Part shown: in pieces, positions 1-6,321 of the stretch | Position numbering within the stretch: the stretch's first letter is position 1 | Layout of the letters: the number at the start of each line of letters is the position of its first letter | Source: Bacteroidota bacterium | GTDB taxonomy: Bacteria > Bacteroidota > Bacteroidia > Chitinophagales > Chitinophagaceae | DNA: 11,889 nt | Assembly: GCA_023418315.1 (NCBI GenBank) | Contig: JAEZZY010000018.1 | Coordinates: 1 to 11,889 of the forward strand | Direction: 5' to 3' | Made by a program: the position numbers and the translations under genes | Notes under the pieces: generated by a model | What the model was told of the DNA's origin: nothing | The model's input: the letters and a program-made list of their open reading frames with translations, nothing else | The model's database searches: none

Positions 1-111
1 ATTTTAAGCATATCCATTTTTGAAAAAATGCCCGTAAATCAACTGTTTCAGCAAACTCAAAAACAATATTTCAAAGAGCTAAATCATAATCAATTGAGTA
101 TCTTCGACTAA
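1..111 (+). CDS. C-terminal fragment of a probable IS4-family transposase
   Basis: An open frame runs from the first base to a TAA at 109-111 and gives 36 residues, starting ILSISIFEKMPVNQLF and ending NQLSIFD. From memory, an S-x-FEK-x-P-x-NQL segment and a short NQL-x-(L/I)FD tail are typical of the C-terminus of Bacteroidota IS4-type transposases. The catalytic DDE residues would lie upstream, outside the window. The reading frame converges on the truncated lipoprotein gene and the two stops are only 10 bases apart, which fits an IS end lying there. The match is by recognition of a short tail, so family assignment is moderate. A host gene end is possible but would not explain the abrupt loss of homology in the neighbouring paralogue. 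Confidence 0.55.
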   Translation: MLSISIFEKMPVNQLFQQTQKQYFKELNHNQLSIFD

Positions 112-127
112 TATCAAAACGCTAATG
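1..127 (+). mobile_element. Right end of an insertion sequence, probably IS4-type (partial)
   Basis: The window opens inside a probable insertion sequence; only its last ~127 bases are present. It holds the 3' end of a transposase-like reading frame (stop at 109-111) and then about 16 bases of non-coding end, as expected for an IS whose transposase stops just before the terminal inverted repeat. The outer boundary is placed at about 125-130 by comparing the two lipoprotein paralogues. On the minus strand the broken copy matches the intact copy at codon level up to an ATC codon (128-130), then runs into CATTAGCGTTTTGATATTAG, which has no counterpart in the intact copy. The other IS end and the target duplication lie outside the window, so the family and exact end are inferred. 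Confidence 0.55.
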
Positions 128-397
128 GATGAATATAGTAACGCTTGTTTTAGGTTCACCTATACAGTCTCGTGCGCCAAGTATCCAACTTGTTAGTCCA
201 TTGGGTCCGGCTCCTATTCCTGAGCAGGGGTTAAAACCGCTCATATCAGCCCGATATGTCCAGTACTTTCCGTTTATTTCGCAGTTAAAATATTCTTCGG
301 GTTCGGGCGGGGTATTGTCTTTGGGTTTGCAGGCGGCTATGGCAAGAGCGGCGATGAGCAACGTGAATAGCTTATTTGAAACAAGGAGTGATTTCAT
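122..397 (-). pseudogene. Truncated copy of a tandem lipoprotein pair, cut by the IS
   Basis: This 91-residue frame begins with a lipoprotein signal peptide: hydrophobic core at about residues 10-22, lipobox IAAC, lipidated Cys23, followed by KPKDN. The mature part repeats the intact neighbour's PPEPEEYFNCEINGKYWTYR block and its GIGAGP-x-GLTS motif. Homology stops at TIFI, near residue 90, where the intact paralogue (168 residues) continues for about 80 more. The last residue and TAG stop come from the abutting IS-like sequence, so the C-terminal half is missing. It starts 12 bp after the intact copy's stop on the same strand, so the pair was probably one transcription unit. Whether the stub is still exported and stable cannot be judged. 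The family function is unknown. Confidence 0.75.
261..340. repeat. Direct repeat, copy 1 (within truncated lipoprotein gene)
   Basis: This 80 bp segment matches 795-874 at 77 of 80 positions by eye count. It encodes the end of the signal peptide through the NGKYWTY block. The flanking coding sequence is much more diverged between the two genes, so the near-identity is local. This suggests a recent duplication with uneven divergence, or gene conversion over this part. Confidence 0.85.
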
Positions 398-409
398 GTT
401 TAGAAGGAT

Positions 410-916
410 TTATAGTTTAATAGAAAATTTACCGTTGGTGATATGAATAACTTGATTTTTGGCAGGATCAAATACGTCAAAATAAAAAGTGCCTTTTATC
501 CAGTCTGTTTTTCGTTGGGTAAAAATAAGTCTACCTGTATAGGTATCATTTGTGGAAAAACCTACCTGCCCTGAATCAATAGGATAAGGATGATTAATTT
601 CAGCTCTGTTGCTTGCTCCCAGCTCAAACGTATCCTTATCAGGGAAACTGTTGCCGCCGCTGATATACATGATGATTTGGGTTTGAGGTGGTCCTATCAT
701 ATCTCTGCCATGAACCACATAACTGGTTAATCCGCTTGGTCCGGCACCTATTCCACGGTTGCCTGTCCAGCTATGTGGTTGGCTACGGTACGTCCAGTAC
801 TTCCCGTTTATTTCGCAGTTAAAATATTCTTCGGGTTCGGGCGGGATGTTGTCTTTGGGTTTGCAGGCGGCTATAGTAAGAATAGCTATAAGTAGGGAAA
901 ATAAAGTGCATTTCAT
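410..916 (-). CDS. Small outer-membrane-type lipoprotein of unknown function
   Basis: This 168-residue protein has a short signal peptide with lipobox TIAAC and lipidated Cys18, followed by KPKDNIPPEPEE. The absence of an acidic export cue directly after Cys leaves its final face undecided. The mature part opens with a YFNCEINGKYWTYR block, a pattern (aromatic-x-C-x-(I/V)NGK-x-W) common at the start of small Bacteroidota lipoproteins. It ends with a GTF-x-FDVF...VIHITNGKFSI pattern, also common in that broad group and suggestive of a beta-sandwich. I do not recognise a specific function. It is the first gene of a tandem pair whose second copy is truncated by an IS. The start at 916 is chosen because it gives a complete signal peptide; no Shine-Dalgarno is visible. 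Confidence 0.8.
   Translation of the reverse strand: MKCTLFSLLIAILTIAACKPKDNIPPEPEEYFNCEINGKYWTYRSQPHSWTGNRGIGAGPSGLTSYVVHGRDMIGPPQTQIIMYISGGNSFPDKDTFELGASNRAEINHPYPIDSGQVGFSTNDTYTGRLIFTQRKTDWIKGTFYFDVFDPAKNQVIHITNGKFSIKL
795..874. repeat. Direct repeat, copy 2 (within intact lipoprotein gene)
   Basis: Partner of 261-340; the copies are 534 bp apart in the same orientation, with three mismatches and no gap over 80 bp. Recombination between them would fuse the two genes and delete one copy. Confidence 0.85.
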
Positions 917-995
917 AAATAGGCATTTTAATTTGTAAAGCTAAGTGGAAGTTCTTTATTAAGAAAATGCACCATCAATCATGCAACTAATCCCC

Positions 996-1003
996 TAATT
1001 TTG
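996..1003 (+). promoter_or_regulatory. Putative -7 box (TAATTTTG) for the radical SAM gene
   Basis: The sequence matches the Bacteroidota -7 consensus TAnnTTTG exactly and ends 16 bases before the ATG at 1020, giving a leader of about 10 nt. No TTG-type -33 box is visible at the usual 17-23 bp spacing, so the call rests on the -7 box and its position in the 103 bp divergent intergenic region. Confidence 0.4.
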
Positions 1004-1019
1004 CCGCTTAACAGCACCC

Positions 1020-2303
1020 ATGCAGCCATATCTTTTATACTCAGACGGGAAGGGGAATATTTTTGAAGACACCTCGCTTTACGCCATGGGGCGCAGCGGA
1101 TGGGATGCCTTGCCTATAGCCGAAGAAGACTGGATAGAACTGCCCGACGGCGGCAACCTCTACGAACTGCCGCAACGCCGGGGCATAGGCATGGACGTAA
1201 AAACAGGCGAACCGCGCATCTGCGAAAAAGGATGGGCAGTAGCCGCGTTCATTCCGCCGGCACACACAGGGCTGTACATAGCCGCCTATGAAACCCTGCC
1301 GGAGGCGGACACCTTGCCGCTGTATTGCTATACGGCTGCGGGCTGGTATGAGGATAAATTTTACGTTCCCGCAGTGCGCATCGAAAACGATATTCGTCAG
1401 GAGGCAAAAGGCTATGATGAAGGATTGATAAAGGAAGGCGTGGCGCATTTGCTGGAAACCTATCCACACAACCGCCTCGTGAAACACCTGGCGGAAAACT
1501 GCGCGCTTACCTATCATTGCCCTGCCGCGCGCAATTATTTTCTGGGTCGCTGGGAATGCCCTATACCCGCATCACCGGCGTGCAATGCCAACTGCATCGG
1601 CTGCATTTCTTTTCAACCGGAGGAGGAAACTATTTATTCTTCGCAAGACCGACTAACCTTCAAGCCTACACCTGCAGAGATTGTAGAATATACCGTGCCG
1701 CATCTGGAAACGGCTCCCTACCCCATCGTGAGTTTCGGGCAAGGCTGCGAAGGCGAGCCGCTGCTGATGGGTGAGGTAATCCGGGAAGCCATTATAGAAA
1801 TCAGAAAACACACGCCGAAAGGAAGCATTAATATCAACACCAACGGCAGCAAGCCGGATGTAGTGGAAAAACTGTTTAAAGCCGGTCTGGACAGCATTCG
1901 GGTGAGCCTTAATTCGGTACGAAAAGAAATTTATTCCCGCTATTATCTGCCCAATAATTATCAGTTTGAAGACCTGATAGAAAGCCTGAAAATAGCGGAT
2001 AACTATGGCGGATGGTCGTCTATCAATTATTTCACCTTTCCCGGCATGACGGACAGCGTGGAGGAATACGAAGCCCTAAGACAAGTCATAAAAAAGACGA
2101 ATCTAAAAATGATTCAATGGCGCAATTTCAACATTGACCCGGATTGGTATCTTGGCAAAATAGGCGTAACGGATACAGGTGAATGTATCGGCATCCGGCA
2201 AATGATGGAGCTGTTAAAAGAAGAATTTCCCCGGCTGAAATTTGGGTATTACAATCCGCCGATAGAGCGTATGAAGAATTTTGATGCGGATTTTGCGCAT
2301 TAA
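1020..2303 (+). CDS. Radical SAM protein with conserved N-terminal domain, function unknown
   Basis: This 427-residue protein carries a canonical radical SAM CX3CX2C motif (CNANCIGC; Cys188, Cys192, Cys195) that would bind a [4Fe-4S] cluster and S-adenosylmethionine. Further radical SAM features are GQGCEGEP at 240-247 (in place of the GGEP loop), ININTNG at 270-276, and DSIRVSLNS at 291-299. The motif sits unusually late, after about 180 residues of an N-terminal domain containing GRSGWD and AVAAFIPPAHTGLYIAAYE. Three more cysteines (161, 167, 180) precede the motif. From memory, this architecture also occurs in deltaproteobacterial genomes as an uncharacterised conserved protein. No peptide substrate, maturase partner or transporter lies beside it. 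The start at 1020 follows a -7 box. The first ~600 bases look richer in G+C than the neighbouring genes. Confidence 0.85.
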   Translation: MQPYLLYSDGKGNIFEDTSLYAMGRSGWDALPIAEEDWIELPDGGNLYELPQRRGIGMDVKTGEPRICEKGWAVAAFIPPAHTGLYIAAYETLPEADTLPLYCYTAAGWYEDKFYVPAVRIENDIRQEAKGYDEGLIKEGVAHLLETYPHNRLVKHLAENCALTYHCPAARNYFLGRWECPIPASPACNANCIGCISFQPEEETIYSSQDRLTFKPTPAEIVEYTVPHLETAPYPIVSFGQGCEGEPLLMGEVIREAIIEIRKHTPKGSININTNGSKPDVVEKLFKAGLDSIRVSLNSVRKEIYSRYYLPNNYQFEDLIESLKIADNYGGWSSINYFTFPGMTDSVEEYEALRQVIKKTNLKMIQWRNFNIDPDWYLGKIGVTDTGECIGIRQMMELLKEEFPRLKFGYYNPPIERMKNFDADFAH

Positions 2304-2459
2304 TCTTTAGAACTTCAGATGCGCTGATCATAGCTGAAAACAAGATAAGAAGAACGGAATCACCTAAGCTTTGAAGCATTGTAATAAAGCCATTAAACAA
2401 ATGATATCCGGAAACGAGATTTTAATGGAAAATAATATCCCGGTAAAATTTTGAAAACT

Positions 2460-3092
2460 ATGAACTTTCTGCGCAGGCATTGGTTTGATATCGGCGGAAT
2501 ATCAGGAATGATCTTATTGCTCATTTTACTTTGCTTTCATCAAAGAATTTCCGATTATCAACTGCTGATGTGGTTAAGTGTAACCTCACTGTTTTTTCAT
2601 CAGGCGGAAGAATACCGGATTGTGGGAACGTTTCCGGGAATGATTAACCGCGTCCTGTTTAAAAGTGATTTGCCTGACCGCTATCCTCTGAACAGCAATA
2701 CGGCTCTGTTAATCAATGTGGGTATGGGTTGGACAATTTATATACTTGCAGCTTTAACCGGTGAACGATTTATATGGCTGGGCATGGCCACTATTTTGGT
2801 TTCGCTGGGTAATATAATAGCACATAGTTTTGTATTCAACATTAAAGGGAAAACAAGGTATAATGCGGGGTTAGCAACCTGTTGGTTTTTCTTCGCGCCT
2901 TGTGTTTATGGATTTTTTAAAATAATCCACCGGGAGCAATTAGCTACGGAAACCGATTTTTTAATTGGCATCCCGCTCGGAATAATCATCAATATTTTTG
3001 GTGTATTAAAACCTATCAAATGGCTTGCTGACCGAAACACAGTTTTTGTTTTTACCACGCGCCAGTTATTACCCGAAGACCGTAAAAACTAA
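2460..3092 (+). CDS. HXXEE-family integral membrane protein
   Basis: With the ATG at 2460 the protein is 210 residues. The motif HQAEE (His47, Glu50, Glu51) at the end of a hydrophobic helix is the signature that names the HXXEE family, and a second conserved-looking polar set lies in later helices (Asn86 in INVGMGW; Asn118 and His122 in GNIIAH). Around five or six hydrophobic segments are visible from residue 11 to 190. Polar His/Glu groups inside the membrane resemble metal-dependent intramembrane enzymes, but the family's activity is not known to me. An in-frame TTG at 2451 would add only three residues; ATG is preferred. The 156 bp before it hold no clear promoter (the best candidate, AAGCTTTG at 2366-2373, has one mismatch) and no gene. 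Confidence 0.75.
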   Translation: MNFLRRHWFDIGGISGMILLLILLCFHQRISDYQLLMWLSVTSLFFHQAEEYRIVGTFPGMINRVLFKSDLPDRYPLNSNTALLINVGMGWTIYILAALTGERFIWLGMATILVSLGNIIAHSFVFNIKGKTRYNAGLATCWFFFAPCVYGFFKIIHREQLATETDFLIGIPLGIIINIFGVLKPIKWLADRNTVFVFTTRQLLPEDRKN

Positions 3093-3107
3093 TTCCTTTT
3101 ATCCTCA

Positions 3108-3137
3108 TTTGTTACCCACAAAATTATTTTAGCTTTA
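3108..3137 (+). promoter_or_regulatory. Putative Bacteroidota promoter for the cupin gene
   Basis: TTTG at 3108-3111 is followed after 18 bp by TAGCTTTA at 3130-3137. This matches the -33 TTTG / -7 TAnnTTTG arrangement with one mismatch in the last base. It lies 20 bases before the ATG at 3158 and is the best-spaced promoter pair in the window. Confidence 0.45.
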
Positions 3138-3157
3138 TAGCCCAACAAAAAAGCAAC

Positions 3158-3715
3158 ATGCCCAAAAAAGGTCAGATAATAACGAATCCGGTAAATGGCG
3201 ATTCCTATGAATTTCTTGAAACAGCAAGAGATACGAAGGGAGAGCAAGTTACCATGAAGGCGATTATAAAAAGCAAAGGACAGCTTGTGCCTAAGCATTT
3301 CCATACGTTACAGGATGAAACATTTGAAGTGATTTCAGGGCAGCTCACTATTTTGCTGAATGGTGAAACTCATTTACTGAGGGCAGGAGAAAAAATAACA
3401 CTCCCCAAAAACATTCCCCATAATCATTATAATAATGAAGATACGCCGGTAACCTATATCCATACGGTGGCGCCGGCATTGGATTTTGATTTTTTAATAG
3501 AAACCTTAGTGGGATTGGCTGCTGAGGGAAAAACTAAAAACGGGAAATATGGATTGACGCAGCAGTTGGTAACCCTAAAATACCTGGATAGCAAATCTTA
3601 TCTTGCAGATATGCCTACCGGCCTTCAAAAAGCATTAGCTAATATAATAGGACCTCTTGGGCGGTTATTCGGTTATCGTGCCGTATATAAAAAATATTCG
3701 GGGATAGAGAAATAG
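3158..3715 (+). CDS. Single-domain cupin protein
   Basis: This 185-residue protein has both cupin motifs. Motif 1, G(X)5HXH(X)4E(X)6G, is complete: Gly41, His47, His49, Glu54, Gly61. Motif 2, G(X)5PXG(X)2H(X)3N, is present as Gly77, Pro83, Asn85 (usually Gly), His88, Asn92. His47, His49, Glu54 and His88 would form the metal site of a small beta-barrel. No signal peptide is seen, so it is probably cytoplasmic. After the barrel (to about residue 110) comes a tail of about 75 residues rich in hydrophobic and basic residues (PTGLQKALANIIGPLGRLFG), likely helical, which is not part of the cupin fold. Cupins range from isomerases to dioxygenases and sensors, so the substrate is unknown. It precedes prmC by 26 bp and may share its transcript. 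Confidence 0.85.
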   Translation: MPKKGQIITNPVNGDSYEFLETARDTKGEQVTMKAIIKSKGQLVPKHFHTLQDETFEVISGQLTILLNGETHLLRAGEKITLPKNIPHNHYNNEDTPVTYIHTVAPALDFDFLIETLVGLAAEGKTKNGKYGLTQQLVTLKYLDSKSYLADMPTGLQKALANIIGPLGRLFGYRAVYKKYSGIEK

Positions 3716-3741
3716 CTTTTGATTAATCACAGCCCGTCATC

Positions 3742-4602
3742 ATGCTTACACTCCATGCTGCTTTCTATCAGTTAAAAAATGAGCTGCAATCCCTTTATGA
3801 TGCACAGGAAGCATCCGCCATTTCTCATGAATTGCTCCATCACATTACGGGTCTATCCAAGTATGAACGATTAATAGAGAAAGAACAAATTCTCACATCC
3901 CAACAACACGGTTTTTTCACCCGGGCAACGCAGCGATTGGTAAACGGCGAACCGTTACAATACATTATCGGCGTACAATGGTTTATGGGCAAAGCATTTG
4001 AAGTGAACAAGCATGTACTCATCCCGCGGCCAGAAACGGAGGAACTGGTGCAATGGATTGTGGAAGACCGGAAAGCGCAACCTTTCATCCGTATATTGGA
4101 TATAGGCACCGGCAGCGGCTGCATTCCCGTCAGCCTGAAACTACAATTGCCGCAAGCGCAGATTTCCACGGGTGATATTAGCGATACCGCTTTAGAAGTA
4201 GCCGGGCGTAATGCCTTAAAACATGGCGTAGATATAGAATTATTGGAACTTGATTTTCTGGACGAACGCACTTGGCCGCATCTGGGTCAATACGATGTCA
4301 TCGTTTCTAACCCGCCCTATATTCCGCTGTCGGAAAAACAAAACCTGCACCGCAACGTAGCAGCACACGAGCCGGCACTTGCTTTGTTTGTAGAAGAGGA
4401 TGCTTTAATTTTTTACAGGAAAATAGCCGCATTCGCCCAAGAACATTTAAAGCCCGGCGGCGCTGTCTATTGCGAAGTGCATAAGGCACATGCCTATGAA
4501 ACGCGGGATTTATTTCAACAGTTTTTTAAACAAGTATTACTGAAGAAAGACATGAGTGAAAATGAACGGATGGTGAAAGGATGGAACGAGGCTGCCGGAT
4601 AA
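3742..4602 (+). CDS. prmC: Peptide chain release factor N5-glutamine methyltransferase
   Basis: PrmC (HemK) methylates the glutamine of the GGQ motif in release factors RF1 and RF2, using S-adenosylmethionine, and so improves translation termination. The 286-residue length is normal. Visible parts are an N-terminal helical region for release-factor binding (about 1-85), the family segment LIPRPETEEL (93-102), the SAM-binding loop DIGTGSGC (120-127), an acidic end of the next strand (GDIS, 144-147), and the catalytic NPPYIP (190-195) that cradles the target glutamine, followed by the usual HEPALALF (209-216). It is cytoplasmic. The upstream cupin ends 26 bp away. Its end converges on the carboxylase gene 50 bp later; no clear hairpin terminator is seen between them. 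The family identification is firm. Confidence 0.95.
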   Translation: MLTLHAAFYQLKNELQSLYDAQEASAISHELLHHITGLSKYERLIEKEQILTSQQHGFFTRATQRLVNGEPLQYIIGVQWFMGKAFEVNKHVLIPRPETEELVQWIVEDRKAQPFIRILDIGTGSGCIPVSLKLQLPQAQISTGDISDTALEVAGRNALKHGVDIELLELDFLDERTWPHLGQYDVIVSNPPYIPLSEKQNLHRNVAAHEPALALFVEEDALIFYRKIAAFAQEHLKPGGAVYCEVHKAHAYETRDLFQQFFKQVLLKKDMSENERMVKGWNEAAG

Positions 4603-4652
4603 TTTCGGGCTGCGGTTTCTTCTTGAATCATCCATCCGCTCGGCTATAAAGG

Positions 4653-6191
4653 CTACAAGGGTATATTCCCATGTTTCTTTTTCGGCATAGAAGCTACTTT
4701 ATGTTGCAACATAGCAAAGGCGCTTATCAGTTTCTTACGCGAATCGGCGGGAAGAATCACTTCATCTATAAACCCTCTTGCCGCTGCTCCATAGGGATTG
4801 GCAAACTTCGTCGCATATTCCGCCTCTTTTTCTTTCAGTTTGGCTTCATGGTCTTCCGCCTCGGAAATTTGTTTTTTGAAGATAATTTCCGCAGCGCCTT
4901 TAGCGCCCATTACGGCTATCTCGGCAGTAGGCCAGGCATAGTTCATATCTGCGCCTATATGCTTGCTGTTCATCACATCATAGGCGCCGCCGTAGGCTTT
5001 TCGGGTAATCAGCGTAACCTTGGGCACGGTTGCTTCACTCAAGGCAAAAAGCAGTTTGGCTCCGTTGGTGATAATGCCATTCCATTCCTGATCCGTTCCC
5101 GGCAAAAAGCCCGGCACATCTACCAGCACCAGCAAGGGGATATTAAACGCATCGCAGAAACGGGTAAAGCGCGCACCTTTTTTACTGGAATTAATATCCA
5201 GCACACCCGCCATACTCGCCGGCTGATTGGCTACAATCCCGATACTCCTGCCGGCAAGCCTTGCAAAGCCTACCACAATGTTTTCCGCATAGTCTTTATG
5301 TACTTCCAGAAAGCTGTCGGCATCGGCTATGGCTTCTATCACTTCTTTTATATCATAGGGCTGATTGGGATTTTCGGGGATGATGTCGTTTAGAGAAGCT
5401 CTTGTTTCATCGGCAGGTTCATAGTCATAGACAGGCGCATCTTCCTCACAATTTTGCGGCATATAGCTCAGCAATTTTTTGATATGCTCGATACATTCTA
5501 TTTCATTAGCACAAGCAAAATGAGTAACACCGGATTTGGAGGCATGCGTTTGTGCGCCTCCTAGTTCTTCACTGGTTACATTTTCATGAGTTACGGTTTT
5601 CACTACATTCGGCCCTGTAACAAACATGTAACTTGTATTTTCCACCATCAAAATAAAATCGGTAATAGCAGGGGAATACACGGCACCGCCCGCGCAAGGT
5701 CCCATGATGGCAGAAATCTGAGGAATGACACCGGAGGATTTTACATTTCTGTAAAAAATATCGGCATAGCCGCCAAGCGATACCACTCCTTCCTGAATGC
5801 GTGCGCCGCCGCTGTCATTCAAGCCGATGACCGGAGCACCGTTCTGTATCGCCAAATCCATTATTTTACAAATCTTCTCCGCATGAGTTTCGGAAAGACT
5901 GCCGCCGAATACCGTAAAATCCTGAGAAAATACATATACTAATCTGCCGTTCACTGTGCCATAGCCCGTTACTACGCCATCGCCCAGATAAATTTCTTTT
6001 TCCATGCCGAAGTCGCGGCTGCGGTGGGTTACCAACATGCCGATTTCTTCAAAACTACCTTCGTCCAGCAACAATTGAATGCGCTCACGGGCTGTGAGTT
6101 TTCCTTTTTTATGCTGGCTTTCGATGCGCTTTTCACCTCCGCCTTTTTTCGCTTCTTCTGTTTTATGTTGTAAAAGAGTTACGTTATCCAT
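4653..6191 (-). CDS. Acyl-CoA carboxylase, carboxyltransferase (beta) subunit, propionyl-CoA type
   Basis: This subunit transfers the carboxyl group from biotin to an acyl-CoA, most likely propionyl-CoA to give methylmalonyl-CoA. The 512-residue length is typical. Visible parts are GKLTARERI (30-38), the oxyanion-type loops NDSGGARIQEG (125-135) and MGPCAGGAVYSP (163-174) in the N-terminal crotonase-like half, FVTGPNVVKTVTHENVT (190-206), and VPGFLPGTDQE (359-369) with AYGGAYDVM (399-407) in the C-terminal half. In characterised enzymes an Asp in GGAYD (here Asp405) is associated with propionyl-CoA preference. No biotin carboxylase or biotin carrier gene is beside it, so its partners must be encoded elsewhere. 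The frame is open to 6284, but the extra 31 residues cover the -7 boxes and look non-coding, so ATG at 6191 is chosen. Confidence 0.93.
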   Translation of the reverse strand: MDNVTLLQHKTEEAKKGGGEKRIESQHKKGKLTARERIQLLLDEGSFEEIGMLVTHRSRDFGMEKEIYLGDGVVTGYGTVNGRLVYVFSQDFTVFGGSLSETHAEKICKIMDLAIQNGAPVIGLNDSGGARIQEGVVSLGGYADIFYRNVKSSGVIPQISAIMGPCAGGAVYSPAITDFILMVENTSYMFVTGPNVVKTVTHENVTSEELGGAQTHASKSGVTHFACANEIECIEHIKKLLSYMPQNCEEDAPVYDYEPADETRASLNDIIPENPNQPYDIKEVIEAIADADSFLEVHKDYAENIVVGFARLAGRSIGIVANQPASMAGVLDINSSKKGARFTRFCDAFNIPLLVLVDVPGFLPGTDQEWNGIITNGAKLLFALSEATVPKVTLITRKAYGGAYDVMNSKHIGADMNYAWPTAEIAVMGAKGAAEIIFKKQISEAEDHEAKLKEKEAEYATKFANPYGAAARGFIDEVILPADSRKKLISAFAMLQHKVASMPKKKHGNIPL

Positions 6192-6211
6192 TGATGATAT
6201 AAAATGAGGGG

Positions 6212-6239
6212 CAAACGTACTAATGTTAAGGCAAAAGTA
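6212..6239 (-). promoter_or_regulatory. Two tandem putative -7 boxes for the carboxylase gene
   Basis: On the minus strand TACTTTTG (6232-6239) and TACGTTTG (6212-6219) both match TAnnTTTG exactly, 20 bp apart. The nearer one ends 20 bases before the ATG at 6191. Neither has a TTG box at the usual spacing. Their position inside the longest open frame argues for the start at 6191 rather than 6284. Confidence 0.45.
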
Positions 6240-6280
6240 AAAAGGCAAAACCCCAAAAGCGCGGAAAGCATGATGATTGT

Positions 6281-6312
6281 TCAACTAATCAACTAATCAA
6301 CCATTCAACTAT
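6281..6312 (+). repeat. Four tandem copies of an 8 bp repeat upstream of folD
   Basis: The units read TCAACTAA, TCAACTAA, TCAACCAT, TCAACTAT, consensus TCAACYAW, with no gaps. The last unit overlaps the first bases of the folD -7 box. The array fills most of the spacer between that box and an upstream TTG at 6277-6279. Confidence 0.85.
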
Positions 6313-6317
6313 CTTTG
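6310..6317 (+). promoter_or_regulatory. Putative -7 box (TATCTTTG) for folD
   Basis: An exact TAnnTTTG match ends only four bases before the ATG at 6322. If transcription starts at the usual distance, the mRNA would begin at or very near the start codon (leaderless or nearly so). The nearest upstream TTG (6277-6279) is 30 bp away, longer than the usual 17-23 bp; the 8 bp repeats lie in between. Confidence 0.45.
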
Positions 6318-6321
6318 CGCC

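Noticed and set aside
129..446. Plus-strand frame of 105 residues opposite the lipoprotein pair
   Set aside because: It is antisense to two homologous genes with clear signal peptides and shows no features of its own.
2128..2400. Minus-strand frame reaching into the gap after the radical SAM gene
   Set aside because: Most of it is antisense to the radical SAM gene and the rest has no promoter or domain.
4592..4616. Weak GCCG...CGGGC hairpin at the prmC end as a terminator
   Set aside because: Only three to four pairs form, part lies inside the coding sequence, and no T-run follows.
4671..5393. Plus-strand open frame of 240 residues opposite the carboxylase gene
   Set aside because: It is antisense to a strongly conserved enzyme gene and its translation has no recognisable domain.
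6192..6284. N-terminal extension of the carboxylase gene
   Set aside because: It overlaps -7 boxes and is not expected in the family; the ATG at 6191 gives the usual length.
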